DNA from: CAZBNB01 sp964493245
GTDB taxonomy: Bacteria; Pseudomonadota; Gammaproteobacteria; Legionellales; Legionellaceae
Direction of reading: 5' to 3'
Length of the DNA: 59,425 nucleotides
Assembly: GCA_964493245.1 (NCBI GenBank)
Contig: CAZBNB010000018.1
Span: 1 to 59,425 of the forward strand
The number at the start of each line of letters is the position of its first letter. Position 1 is the first letter of the stretch. Under the pieces are notes generated by a model that was not told where the DNA came from, searched no databases, and worked only from the letters and a program-made list of their open reading frames with translations. A program made the position numbers and the translations under genes. Shown in pieces: positions 35,644 through 44,470 of the stretch.

Positions 35644-36798
35644 ATGGATTTTGAATTAACTCAAGAACACGTATCATTTCGCGATATGGCGGCTGAATTT
35701 GCTAACAATCGCTTGGCACCGAATGCAGAGGAATGGGATGAAAAATCATTTTTTCCTCTAGATGTTTTTCGTGAGGCTGCGCAATTAGGTATGGCTGCGA
35801 TGTGTGCAAGTCCGGATATAGGTGGCAGTGGTTTAACACGTTTAAGTGCGGCGATTATCTTTGAACAACTCGCAACAGGCTGTATCACGAGCAGCGCTTA
35901 TCTTTCCATTCATAATATGGTGACTACTTTAATTGATAAATATGCCGATGAACCATTGCGACAGCACTGGGGCCCGCGTTTAACCAACATGTCCGTCTTT
36001 GCGAGCTATTGTTTAACAGAGCCTGGCTCGGGCTCGGATGCGGCATCTCTGAAAACCAGGGCCGAGCGTCAAGGTGATGAATACATTTTAAATGGTTCTA
36101 AAGTATTTATTTCTGGGGGTGGTGTCAGTGATGTCTATGCTTGTATGGTCAGAACAGGGGATGAGACGCACCGTGGAATTAGTTGTTTGTTGGTTGAAAA
36201 AAACACACCCGGAATTTCATTTGGTAAAAATGAGAAAAAAATGGGTTGGCGTAGTCAGCCTACGACAACGGTTTATTTTGAAAATTGTCGTGTACCGGTC
36301 GCTAATCTTGTCGGTACAGAGGGCATGGGATTTAAAATTGCTTTAAATGCACTGAATGGTGGGCGAATTAACATTGCGGCTTGCTCTTTGGGCGGCGCCT
36401 TGGCTTGCTTACGTATGACACAAGCCTACTTAAATGAGCGTAAGCAGTTTCAAAAATCTTTAAATCATTTTCAAGCACTGCGCTTTGAAATGGCAAAAAT
36501 GTACACGGATTTTGAAGCAGCAAGATTAATGGTTTACCGAGCAGCGCAAGCATTGGATAACCAACATGCGAATGCACCGATGTATTGTGCAATGGCAAAA
36601 CGCATGGCTACAGAAGTTGCCTTTCAAATCAGTGACAAAGCCATGCAATTACATGGTGGTTATGGGTATTTACGCGACTACCAAATTGAACGTATTTTTC
36701 GTGATTTACGTGTCCATCGTATTTTAGAGGGGACCAATGAGATCATGCAGGAAGTTATCGCGAAAATTATTTTAGACACAGACTATCAGATGGAGTAA
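35644..36798 (+). CDS. Acyl-CoA dehydrogenase, probably isobutyryl-CoA dehydrogenase
   Basis: 384 aa, FAD-dependent. ACAD signatures CLTEPGSGSDAASLKTRA and the C-terminal QLHGGYGYLRDYQIERIFRDLR with RILEGTNEIMQ (catalytic glutamate region) are intact. It oxidises a short branched acyl-CoA. The isobutyryl-CoA role is inferred from the two following genes, which together perform the next steps of valine breakdown. ATAAGGATTAAACATG gives a fair ribosome site. It is separated from the next gene by 4 bp. Confidence 0.88.
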   Translation: MDFELTQEHVSFRDMAAEFANNRLAPNAEEWDEKSFFPLDVFREAAQLGMAAMCASPDIGGSGLTRLSAAIIFEQLATGCITSSAYLSIHNMVTTLIDKYADEPLRQHWGPRLTNMSVFASYCLTEPGSGSDAASLKTRAERQGDEYILNGSKVFISGGGVSDVYACMVRTGDETHRGISCLLVEKNTPGISFGKNEKKMGWRSQPTTTVYFENCRVPVANLVGTEGMGFKIALNALNGGRINIAACSLGGALACLRMTQAYLNERKQFQKSLNHFQALRFEMAKMYTDFEAARLMVYRAAQALDNQHANAPMYCAMAKRMATEVAFQISDKAMQLHGGYGYLRDYQIERIFRDLRVHRILEGTNEIMQEVIAKIILDTDYQME

Positions 36799-36802
36799 GC
36801 AG

Positions 36803-37576
36803 ATGAGTTTTTTAACACAACACATTGAAGATGGTATTTTAACACTGACGATCAATCGTCCTGAAAAACTCAATGCACTCAATCAAGATATTTTAAATGA
36901 ATTGTCTGTCAATTTTACCCGAGTGAAGGATGACAAAGCGATTAAAGGGCTGATTATTACCGGAGAAGGCAAAGCGTTTTGTGCTGGCGCAGATATTAAG
37001 CGTCTTGCGGAGTGTAATGCTCAAACGGGTTATGCTTTTGCTGAAGCGGGGCAACAGGTTTTTAGAGAATTAGAGACTTTGGGTAAGCCTTCTTTAGCTG
37101 CGATTAATGGCTATGCATTTGGTGGTGGCTGTGAGTTAGCAATGGCTGCGACCTTACGCATCGCCTCAGATGTGGCACAATTTGGTCAACCAGAAATAAA
37201 GCTCGGTGTGATTCCAGGTTATGGCGGTACACAACGGCTGGCTAGACTAGTCGGCAAAGGCCGTGCACTTGATTTATGTTTAACCGGGCGCTTTATTGAT
37301 GCGGAAACCGCGAAACAATGGGGTTTAGTCAATGAGGTTGTGCCGCATGAAAATTTATTATACGAAGCCACACGCATGATGAAAGGGATTGTTGATTTAG
37401 CGCCCTTGGCGATCAGTAGCATTATTGAGGCAATTGATTGTGGTTATACCATGTCGCTACCCGATGCGTTACATGTTGAGGCGCTACACTTTGCAATGGT
37501 CTGTGCAAGTAAAGATAAGCAAGAGGGTGTTTCTGCTTTTCTAGAAAAGCGTGCAGCGCAATTTAAAGGAGAGTGA
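36803..37576 (+). CDS. Enoyl-CoA hydratase
   Basis: 257 aa, crotonase family: KAFCAGADIKRLAE and AINGYAFGGGCELAMAATLRIA (oxyanion hole), then PEIKLGVIPGYGGTQRLARLVG with the catalytic glutamate pair. It hydrates methacrylyl-CoA or similar enoyl-CoA. The middle gene of a three-gene operon; its stop overlaps the next ATG by one base. Confidence 0.93.
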   Translation: MSFLTQHIEDGILTLTINRPEKLNALNQDILNELSVNFTRVKDDKAIKGLIITGEGKAFCAGADIKRLAECNAQTGYAFAEAGQQVFRELETLGKPSLAAINGYAFGGGCELAMAATLRIASDVAQFGQPEIKLGVIPGYGGTQRLARLVGKGRALDLCLTGRFIDAETAKQWGLVNEVVPHENLLYEATRMMKGIVDLAPLAISSIIEAIDCGYTMSLPDALHVEALHFAMVCASKDKQEGVSAFLEKRAAQFKGE

Positions 37577-38604
37577 TGGTGACGGCAGATGTTCTTTTTT
37601 CTGTTGAAAAACAAGTGGCGTTTATCACATTAAACCGACCTAAGGCATTGAATGCACTAAATTTTTCAATGATCCAAGCATTGTATCAACAATTGCTAGA
37701 ATGGCAGCAAGATGATGATATTCATGCTGTTGTGATTCAGGCTGCGGAAGGGAAAGCGTTTTGTGCGGGTGGCGATATCAAGTGGTTATATGAGACAGGG
37801 AAAAACGATGTCGCATTGGCATTGTCTTTTTTTGAGCAAGAATACCGCTTAAATCAATTGATTCATAACTACCCTAAACCGTATGTGGCTATTATGGATG
37901 GCATGACCATGGGCGGAGGGGTAGGTGTGTCTTTACATGGCTCGCATCCCATCGCTACATCGCAGTTTGTTTTTGCGATGCCGGAGACTGCGATTGGTTT
38001 TTTTCCTGATATTGGTGCCAGTTATTTATTAGCGCGCTGCCCTGATGATACAGGTATTTATTTGGGACTGACTGGACAACGTCTGAATGCAGAAGAAGCT
38101 TTTGAGTTAGGATTAGTTAAACAGGTTGTGCAGACAAGTGATGTGCCTTTGCTGCTGCAAGCGTTAGTCGCGGCTGATTTAAGTCAAAACAGTGCACAAA
38201 AGGTGACGGCTTGTTTAGAGGCTTTTACCAGACCAAGCATACCCTCACCGATACATCCGTATCGGTCGATGATTAATCAATGTTTTCAGTACACATCGAT
38301 GTCGCAGATTGTACATGCATTACAACAAGTGGATGATGACTGGTCTAATAAAACTCAAAATGAATTGAAAAAACGCTCGCCATTGAGTTTATGTGTTACT
38401 TTAGAACAATTACAGCGCGCCAAAGCATTGCCTTTAGATGCTTGTTTGGCAATGGATATGACGCTTGTTAAACATTTTATGCGGGGACATGATTTTTACG
38501 AGGGTGTGAGAGCGCTCTTGATTGATAAAGATCAAGCACCGAAATGGCAGCCGGCTGAGCTGAATAGCATGATGGATCATATGACAAATGGTTATTTTAT
38601 TTGA
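37576..38604 (+). CDS. 3-hydroxyisobutyryl-CoA hydrolase
   Basis: 342 aa, the HIBCH branch of the crotonase family: KAFCAGGDIKWLYE, MDGMTMGGGVGVSLHGSHPI, PETAIGFFPDIGASYLLAR and the longer C-terminal helical domain (KRSPLSLCVTLEQLQRAK) that separates it from hydratases. It releases 3-hydroxyisobutyrate from its CoA ester. GGAG lies 4 nt before ATG 37576. The dehydrogenases for the next valine steps are not in this window. Confidence 0.92.
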   Translation: MVTADVLFSVEKQVAFITLNRPKALNALNFSMIQALYQQLLEWQQDDDIHAVVIQAAEGKAFCAGGDIKWLYETGKNDVALALSFFEQEYRLNQLIHNYPKPYVAIMDGMTMGGGVGVSLHGSHPIATSQFVFAMPETAIGFFPDIGASYLLARCPDDTGIYLGLTGQRLNAEEAFELGLVKQVVQTSDVPLLLQALVAADLSQNSAQKVTACLEAFTRPSIPSPIHPYRSMINQCFQYTSMSQIVHALQQVDDDWSNKTQNELKKRSPLSLCVTLEQLQRAKALPLDACLAMDMTLVKHFMRGHDFYEGVRALLIDKDQAPKWQPAELNSMMDHMTNGYFI

Positions 38605-38689
38605 CCATTTTGAGGTTTATTGACTATAGATTATGACCACGGCAGTATAGTAAAAACGAACCAAATTGTTATATATAAAATCAATTTCT

Positions 38690-38825
38690 CTACGTTCCGC
38701 GCGTTATGCGCGGAATCTATTTTCGATATTCAATCAAGCATCCCATAGATGATGTACATAAAGCACAGCACGTAGATAGAAAAGAGGCTTTTAGTGTTCA
38801 AAATTTAGATGCGTTTGTCCTGATA
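38690..38825. repeat. Repeat family C, copy 2 (uninterrupted)
   Basis: CTACGTTCCGCGCGTTATGC and the following GCGGAATC, then CATAAAGCACAGCACGTAGA, then TTTAGTGTTCAAAATTTAGATGCG: the same order as 35186-35475 but without the inserted B element. It occupies the middle of the 293-bp gap before prfC; no gene is seen in that gap. Confidence 0.8.
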
Positions 38826-38897
38826 GGTTACAGTGTTACTACCAAAACCGTTATCACTGTGCGATAATCGTGTGATTATTTCGTTCTAAATACTATC

Positions 38898-40478
38898 ATG
38901 TCTGATTTTTATCTTAATGTAGATAAGCGGCGAACCTTTGCCATTATTTCCCATCCTGATGCCGGTAAAACCACGGTGACTGAAAAGCTGCTGTTATTCG
39001 GAGGTGCTATTCAATTAGCAGGCACGGTCAAAGGACGCAAAGCGTCACGCCACGCTACGTCTGATTGGATGGAAATGGAGCAAGAAAGGGGAATCTCCAT
39101 TACCACGTCGGTGATGCAGTTTATTCATCGCAATCATGTGATGAATTTATTGGATACACCGGGCCATGAAGATTTCTCGGAAGATACTTACCGTACACTA
39201 ACCGCGGTTGACTCCGCTTTAATGGTTATTGACGTGGCTAAGGGTGTGGAAGATCGTACGATCAAGTTGATGGAAGTATGCCGACTGCGTGACACACCTA
39301 TCATGACGTTTATCAATAAATTGGATCGTGAGGGCAAAGAGCCAATCGAATTATTAGATGAAGTTGAAACAGTCTTAAAGATTCAATGTGCGCCAATCAC
39401 TTGGCCTGTGGGTATGGGAAAACGTTTTCGTGGTATTTATCACCTACAACAAGATACGATTTATCTTTATCAATCCGGACAAAATGCACAAAGACAAGAA
39501 GCACGAGCTATTCATGGATTAAATAACCCTGAATTAGATACAGAGATTGGTGAGTTGGCTGATGAGCTTCGTGATGAAATTGAGCTGGTAAAAGGTGCGT
39601 CACACGCGTTTGATCTAGAGGCTTATTTAGCTGGACGCCAAACACCGGTGTATTTTGGATCAGCAATTAATAATTTTGGTATTAAAGAATTGTTAGATGA
39701 TTTTGCAGAATACGCACCAGGCCCACGATCACGTGAAGCGATTGAACGCGTGGTTGAACCAGATGAAGCGAACTTTTCTGGTTTTGTCTTTAAAATTCAA
39801 GCCAATATGGATCCTAAGCACCGTGACCGCATTGCTTTTTTACGCATTTGCTCGGGAACATTTAAAAAAGGCATGAAACTGAAGCATTTACGGATGGAAA
39901 AAGAAATCCAAATTTCTAATGCACTGACATTTATGGCGGGAGATCGTTCTCAAGCAGAGATGGCATTGGCTGGTGACATCATCGGTTTGCATAATCATGG
40001 CACCATTCGCATTGGTGATACGTTTACACAGGGTGAAAGTTTGAAATTCAAAGGTATTCCGAATTTTGCCCCAGAGTTGTATCGTTTGGTCCGTCTTAAA
40101 GATCCCTTGAAAAGTAAAGCGCTGATGAAAGGTCTGATTGAGCTTTCTGAAGAGGGTGCAACACAGCTGTTTCGACCATTAAACAGTAATCAATTAATTT
40201 TGGGTGCTGTGGGCGTGCTGCAGTTTGATGTGGTGGCACATCGCCTTAAACATGAATATAACGTCGATTGCGCTTATGAGTCGGTCAGTGTGGTCTGTGC
40301 GCGTTGGGTGTATGCTGAAGATGAAAAAGTGATGGCTGAGTTTCGAGCGAAGGCTTTTGATAATTTAGCGTTAGACGGTGGTGATGCTTTGATTTATTTA
40401 GCCCCGACACGAGTGAATTTATCGATGGCGGAAGAGCGTTACCCTAAGATTCGTTTTTCAGCGACAAGAGAGCATTAG
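38898..40478 (+). CDS. prfC: Peptide chain release factor 3
   Basis: 526 aa, the usual length. The GTPase recycles RF1 and RF2 after termination: P-loop ISHPDAGKTTVTEKLL, switch I region EQERGISITTS, DTPGHEDFSEDTYRT and NKLDREG. The domain II and III regions (ANFSGFVFKIQANMDPKHRD) are as expected. A single gene, with a family C repeat upstream. Confidence 0.97.
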   Translation: MSDFYLNVDKRRTFAIISHPDAGKTTVTEKLLLFGGAIQLAGTVKGRKASRHATSDWMEMEQERGISITTSVMQFIHRNHVMNLLDTPGHEDFSEDTYRTLTAVDSALMVIDVAKGVEDRTIKLMEVCRLRDTPIMTFINKLDREGKEPIELLDEVETVLKIQCAPITWPVGMGKRFRGIYHLQQDTIYLYQSGQNAQRQEARAIHGLNNPELDTEIGELADELRDEIELVKGASHAFDLEAYLAGRQTPVYFGSAINNFGIKELLDDFAEYAPGPRSREAIERVVEPDEANFSGFVFKIQANMDPKHRDRIAFLRICSGTFKKGMKLKHLRMEKEIQISNALTFMAGDRSQAEMALAGDIIGLHNHGTIRIGDTFTQGESLKFKGIPNFAPELYRLVRLKDPLKSKALMKGLIELSEEGATQLFRPLNSNQLILGAVGVLQFDVVAHRLKHEYNVDCAYESVSVVCARWVYAEDEKVMAEFRAKAFDNLALDGGDALIYLAPTRVNLSMAEERYPKIRFSATREH

Positions 40479-40484
40479 CATGGT

Positions 40485-40530
40485 TTTTTCGCTTATAAAG
40501 CATGGCACGTATAGAAAAACGGGTTTAATA
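40485..40530. repeat. Fragment of repeat family C
   Basis: CGCTTATAAAGCATGGCACG and the following TATAGAAAAACGGGTTTA resemble the GCATAAAGCACAGCACGTAGATAGAAAAG segment of the full copies. It lies just after the prfC stop; only about 45 bp remain. Confidence 0.5.
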
Positions 40531-40633
40531 TGCAATATATTTTGTCAGATAATAGGTCTATTTGCCATTTTAATTTTCATTAATTAGGTTTTGTTGTAGA
40601 ATATTTATTCTCAATATCGATGTAGGTAACCCA

Positions 40634-43600
40634 GTGACGACTTTTAAGCACGAAAAACAAGTAGATAAAAGTTTTAAAAAAACGGATTTGATACTTGGTG
40701 CTGATAACGTTCGACCAATCGAGAAGAAAAACAACCTATTGTCTCGACTGATATATACTGAAGAAGTATTTAACAGTAACAGTAACAGTAACAGTAAGCT
40801 AAAAAACATTTTCAAACCTTATACAGCAGCAGACATCCATAATGCTCGGCAGTTACTCATTAAAGAATTAAAATTATCACCGCGAATTGATGATGCGGCA
40901 ATTAACAAAGCACTGATAGAAAAAATAGGCGATTTAGAAATACAAACCATGTCGATTGTGCCTGTTTCTGATGCAGATCTGCATCAGCCGATGAGACCGG
41001 CTAACGCTATTCGTATCCATACAAATCGAGTCATTGACGAGAAAATTTCAAAAAAACTTTCTAATTATCTTATAGAAGTAAATGCAGATATCGCTTCTAT
41101 TAATACAGATATTGTTGATTACAATAACAGCTCTGATTTAAGGCAAAAAAAACAACTATTAGAGAGAATAACCCATAAAAGAATCATGATCGAAATGAAT
41201 GCGCCACCCAAGATCGTCACTTTATGTCAGAACTACACATTAGAAATTCATCAAAACCTATATGACGCGATTCATAACGAGCAGGCCAAATTAAAGCGAT
41301 TATCTGAGGCAAATACAATCTCTCAACCTTCATCAAATATTGCTGCTGATACGTCATCGGTTATGCTTTCTGAGCGCGAAAAAATATCCATGATATTGCG
41401 TTATATGAGTGTGGAAAAAGCAACACAATGGGGTTCTTTACTCGAAGCATCTTATTTCAAACAATCATCTTTAGATTTGTTATTTAAAAAAAATGAGCTT
41501 GGCTATAACGCATTCAGAAGTTTTAATAATGCGAATACGATCACTGTTTTGAGCGGAATCGATTTTAATATCTCACTGAACATAGGCCACTCTAAAAACT
41601 TTAAAATTGCCCACAAAAAAACCAAAGAGACGATGGCTCTAAAATTAGAAGAGAGATTCGGTATATCTAAAACAGTCGAAACGCAGCTTAGAAATACTCT
41701 TTTTAATCGTCATTTGATACAGATCATTGCTGAACGGCAAATATCGCTTGCTGCAGAAAATCAAACCGTTATTAAATCAATTTTAGTGACAGATTTTTGC
41801 CCGGAAGGCAATCTGATGTCTCATAGTAAAACCAAAAGAGCGAGCGGTAAAGATTTAGAAACCATTCAATCAGCACTTGACCTTTATAGTCAAATGGCAA
41901 AAATCTTATTGGAGATGTCACAAGCAGATGTTGCTTTCCCTGACATGAAAAATACAAATTGGCTTATTAAAGATAATCGGTTATTAATAGCAGATACCAA
42001 ATCATTCCTCAAAACCAATCAGGGAATAATAGAAAATATTTCTGAAATAACATTTGTATACAGCGCTCATGTTATACCACCAGAATTAGTTGAAAAGTCA
42101 TTAAACAAACAGTCTTTTTCTGGCAATATTTCTGGCAAAACGATGCATGCCAGTCTATTGGTAAAAAATTTATTTCAGTATCTTACCGGACTCACTGATC
42201 CAGAGTTAAAAAATATCTTAGCATTTTCGAATGATGATTTTAATAAGCATCGTATTTTTCAGTCCGAAGTAGGAAAAGAGCTTCGGGATTTAATTAAAAC
42301 GCAGTGGAATAACGGATATTCACGGGCATTAGCATCGCCATCATTAGAGCAAGTACTTGATAGCCTAACGAGAATTAAATTAAAATTAGATAACGAGACA
42401 CTGATTGCTCAGCTCGATGCCTATTCTCTGGTCGATCGTGATATGCTACTGCAGACGGCTATTAAAGCATTTAAAGCAAAACAGCAACAAGCAGCAGGAT
42501 GCTATGGGCTCGATGAATTAAAAGAGTTAAACAAAAATTTAAAGCAAACCAATGCTACTTTAAAATCGAATAAAGCTACCATTAACCAACTTAAAAAAAT
42601 GCTTGCATTACATGGCAATACAAAAAACCCACAAAAACAGCAGTTAATCGGGACTATTTTAAATACGCAGCTAGCAGAGAGAGGCGTCAATGCAAATGCA
42701 CATAGCCAGTTATTAATGTTATTTGATAAAAAATACGCGGTAAAAGAAAAACTGCATACTTTGCTAGGTTCTTGGTCTGATATACCCGTCGAAATAGAGC
42801 AGTTTCGAAAAAAATATCATGAAAAAATTGATCAAGCATCCAGTGCCAAACAGTTGGACGAGATTGACAGCGAATTGCCACAATCTTGGATAGCTTGCTT
42901 CAAAAAATATCTTAACGACGAGCTAACAAAGATTAAATCTCGCGCTGAATCCAATCACGGCTGCTCAACCATGAAGAATCTTGTTCAAACGCTTGAGCAA
43001 AAAATCCATACCGCATCAGATAAGAAAGCATTAGAAGAGATTCGCGATATATTAAAATCTCCGTGGAAGGAAGCAATCATTGGCGATCTAAAAAGAAAGC
43101 TTCATGTAGAATTAGACAATATTTATGATCGTTACATTTCTCATATAAATCAGTTCATATATCAGTTTTTTCTAGATTTTAGAGAAAAGATTGACGCAGA
43201 AAAAAATATGAGTGACTTAGAAAAGATGCAGGATGAATTAGAATCATTGAGATGGCCGATGAAAGTTTTTAAAGCGCATCTTCATGATTTATTACACCGT
43301 ATTAAAACCCAATATGCTATCAATGAAAATGATTTAAAAATGAATGCATTTATGAGTCTGTATGAAGAAGAAATTAACGGCGCTCAACAAATGGATACAT
43401 TGATAGCATTAGAAAAAAAATTAACGAATATTCATCAAAAAGACCTGTCGGGCTTAAAATATGTTTCTGCTAAAATCAAACAGTATCGTGACGGTTATCA
43501 TTACCAGGGACATGCCAAAGCCAAACTCATTGAAGATAGCTTACTTAACACCAGTATAGAGGAGCGTGGTGCTATTCGTGATCAACGACCGGTTATGAAT

Positions 43601-43714
43601 GCTCTGGCTGGACGTCGTTATCGTTTATTTACTCGAGTCAAACCAGAGGATACTAGCACCTCTAAAAACCTTGCGGCTGGCTATACAGCATTTATAGCGC
43701 TTACTCCGAAGTAG
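40634..43714 (+). CDS. Protein kinase-like protein with C-terminal helical repeats, candidate effector
   Basis: 1026 aa starting at GTG. Residues about 300-500 carry the protein kinase pattern: a lysine in TMALKLEERF (K337), a hinge-like TDFCPEGNLMSHSK (385-398), the catalytic loop FPDMKNTNWLI (D437, K439, N442: the DxKxxN pattern) and LLIADTKSF with D454 in the DFG position (DTK instead of DFG). The HRD histidine is replaced by F435. Four related helical repeats start at about residues 730, 788, 851 and 911 (EKIDQASSAKQLDEI, QKIHTASDKKALEEI, EKIDAEKNMSDLEKM, EEINGAQQMDTLIAL), spaced about 60 residues. An Asn-Ser run (NSNSNSNS) is near the N-terminus. There is no signal peptide. This layout resembles host-directed kinases of intracellular bacteria; secretion is inference. 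Confidence 0.75.
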   Translation: MTTFKHEKQVDKSFKKTDLILGADNVRPIEKKNNLLSRLIYTEEVFNSNSNSNSKLKNIFKPYTAADIHNARQLLIKELKLSPRIDDAAINKALIEKIGDLEIQTMSIVPVSDADLHQPMRPANAIRIHTNRVIDEKISKKLSNYLIEVNADIASINTDIVDYNNSSDLRQKKQLLERITHKRIMIEMNAPPKIVTLCQNYTLEIHQNLYDAIHNEQAKLKRLSEANTISQPSSNIAADTSSVMLSEREKISMILRYMSVEKATQWGSLLEASYFKQSSLDLLFKKNELGYNAFRSFNNANTITVLSGIDFNISLNIGHSKNFKIAHKKTKETMALKLEERFGISKTVETQLRNTLFNRHLIQIIAERQISLAAENQTVIKSILVTDFCPEGNLMSHSKTKRASGKDLETIQSALDLYSQMAKILLEMSQADVAFPDMKNTNWLIKDNRLLIADTKSFLKTNQGIIENISEITFVYSAHVIPPELVEKSLNKQSFSGNISGKTMHASLLVKNLFQYLTGLTDPELKNILAFSNDDFNKHRIFQSEVGKELRDLIKTQWNNGYSRALASPSLEQVLDSLTRIKLKLDNETLIAQLDAYSLVDRDMLLQTAIKAFKAKQQQAAGCYGLDELKELNKNLKQTNATLKSNKATINQLKKMLALHGNTKNPQKQQLIGTILNTQLAERGVNANAHSQLLMLFDKKYAVKEKLHTLLGSWSDIPVEIEQFRKKYHEKIDQASSAKQLDEIDSELPQSWIACFKKYLNDELTKIKSRAESNHGCSTMKNLVQTLEQKIHTASDKKALEEIRDILKSPWKEAIIGDLKRKLHVELDNIYDRYISHINQFIYQFFLDFREKIDAEKNMSDLEKMQDELESLRWPMKVFKAHLHDLLHRIKTQYAINENDLKMNAFMSLYEEEINGAQQMDTLIALEKKLTNIHQKDLSGLKYVSAKIKQYRDGYHYQGHAKAKLIEDSLLNTSIEERGAIRDQRPVMNALAGRRYRLFTRVKPEDTSTSKNLAAGYTAFIALTPK

Positions 43715-43716
43715 CA

Positions 43717-43765
43717 CAGGACTTACGCAAAACAACGAAGAGATCGTTGTTTTGCGTAAGTCCTG
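43717..43765. mobile_element. Repeat family B, minimal copy (49 bp)
   Basis: Two perfect 22-bp inverted arms beginning CAGGACTTACGCAAAACAAC, around a 5-nt centre (AGAGA). It starts two bases after the stop codon of the kinase-like gene. It is essentially the two ends of a family B element joined together, and would form a strong transcript hairpin there. Confidence 0.8.
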
Positions 43766-43806
43766 TGGCAAATATTCATGTCAGTTGACTGAACAGTTGT
43801 ATTGGG

Positions 43807-43874
43807 CGCATTTGAGCGAAAAAGTCATTTCACAATGCCCACATGAGTTATGCTGCGCATGTGCGCAAGGTATA
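43807..43874. repeat. Hybrid of repeat ends A and D
   Basis: GCATTTGAGCGAAAAAGTCA (an arm of family A) is followed by GCGCATGTGCGCAAGGTATA (43855-43874, the terminal arm of family D). Neither has its partner arm nearby. It lies just beyond the 3' end of the small secreted-protein gene. Confidence 0.6.
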
Positions 43875-43876
43875 TT

Positions 43877-44269
43877 TTACGATATTGTGCATTCTGCCTT
43901 AGCTGTTTTTTCACTCAAATTAGTCAATTCTACTTCGGCGCCGGCAGCAGCGGTAATCTTAATTTTGTCTTTAGCATGTAAAGTGAGTTGTGCTGAGTCG
44001 CCTGCAGACATTTTTTTGCCATTTAACGAACCTTTTTTACGTGTCACTTTAAAGAACACATCGAAATCTTCTAAACCAGAGGAGATGACACATACAGCAG
44101 TTGATTCCCATACGAATGGGTTTGATATAATCTGGGGCTGTTTGGGTGGCAGTTCAAACTGATAACCACTTCCCATTTGCATCACATGTGTGTTCACCGG
44201 TGTTGCTTGAACAGTTGTTGCAAATAAACTGGTTGCACAGCTAAGCGCAATAAACATGTTTCGATACAT
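43877..44269 (-). CDS. Small secreted protein of unknown function
   Basis: 130 aa. A clear signal peptide (MYRNMFIALSCATSLFATTV, then cleavage after VQA), then a mature domain of about 105 residues with two cysteines (STAVCVISS and KAECTIS) that could form a disulfide, and a beta-rich, lysine-rich pattern (FKVTRKKGSLNGKKMSAGDS, then LHAKDKIKITAAAGAEVELT). I do not know the family by name, though it reads like small periplasmic proteins of Legionellales. ATG 44269 has AGGAG 7 nt upstream, which decides the start. Confidence 0.82.
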   Translation of the reverse strand: MYRNMFIALSCATSLFATTVQATPVNTHVMQMGSGYQFELPPKQPQIISNPFVWESTAVCVISSGLEDFDVFFKVTRKKGSLNGKKMSAGDSAQLTLHAKDKIKITAAAGAEVELTNLSEKTAKAECTIS

Positions 44270-44305
44270 TATAAACTCCTCTGTATAGATGAAAATAAGC
44301 GTATA

Positions 44306-44468
44306 TATATCTTGCGCACATGGGTTTTCGCTTTTGTAGCATCCCATCTACGGCTCATCTCGTGTGTTAAAAAAGGCTTACATATGAAGAACTATGCGCG
44401 CATTTTTTAACATACGAGCTGAACCATATTTGGGTGCTAAAAACCGAAAACCCATGTGTGCAAGGTAT
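44306..44468. repeat. Repeat family D, copy 2
   Basis: Same length and order as 10897-11063: arms ATCTTGCGCACATGGGTTTT at the left and the inverted copy at the right, with an inner pair CGTGTGTTAA / TTAACATACG. The arm changes relative to copy 1 are matched on both sides (CATGCG/CGCATG becomes CATGGG/CCCATG). Its right end is two bases from the comEC ATG. Confidence 0.85.
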
Positions 44469-44470
44469 CA

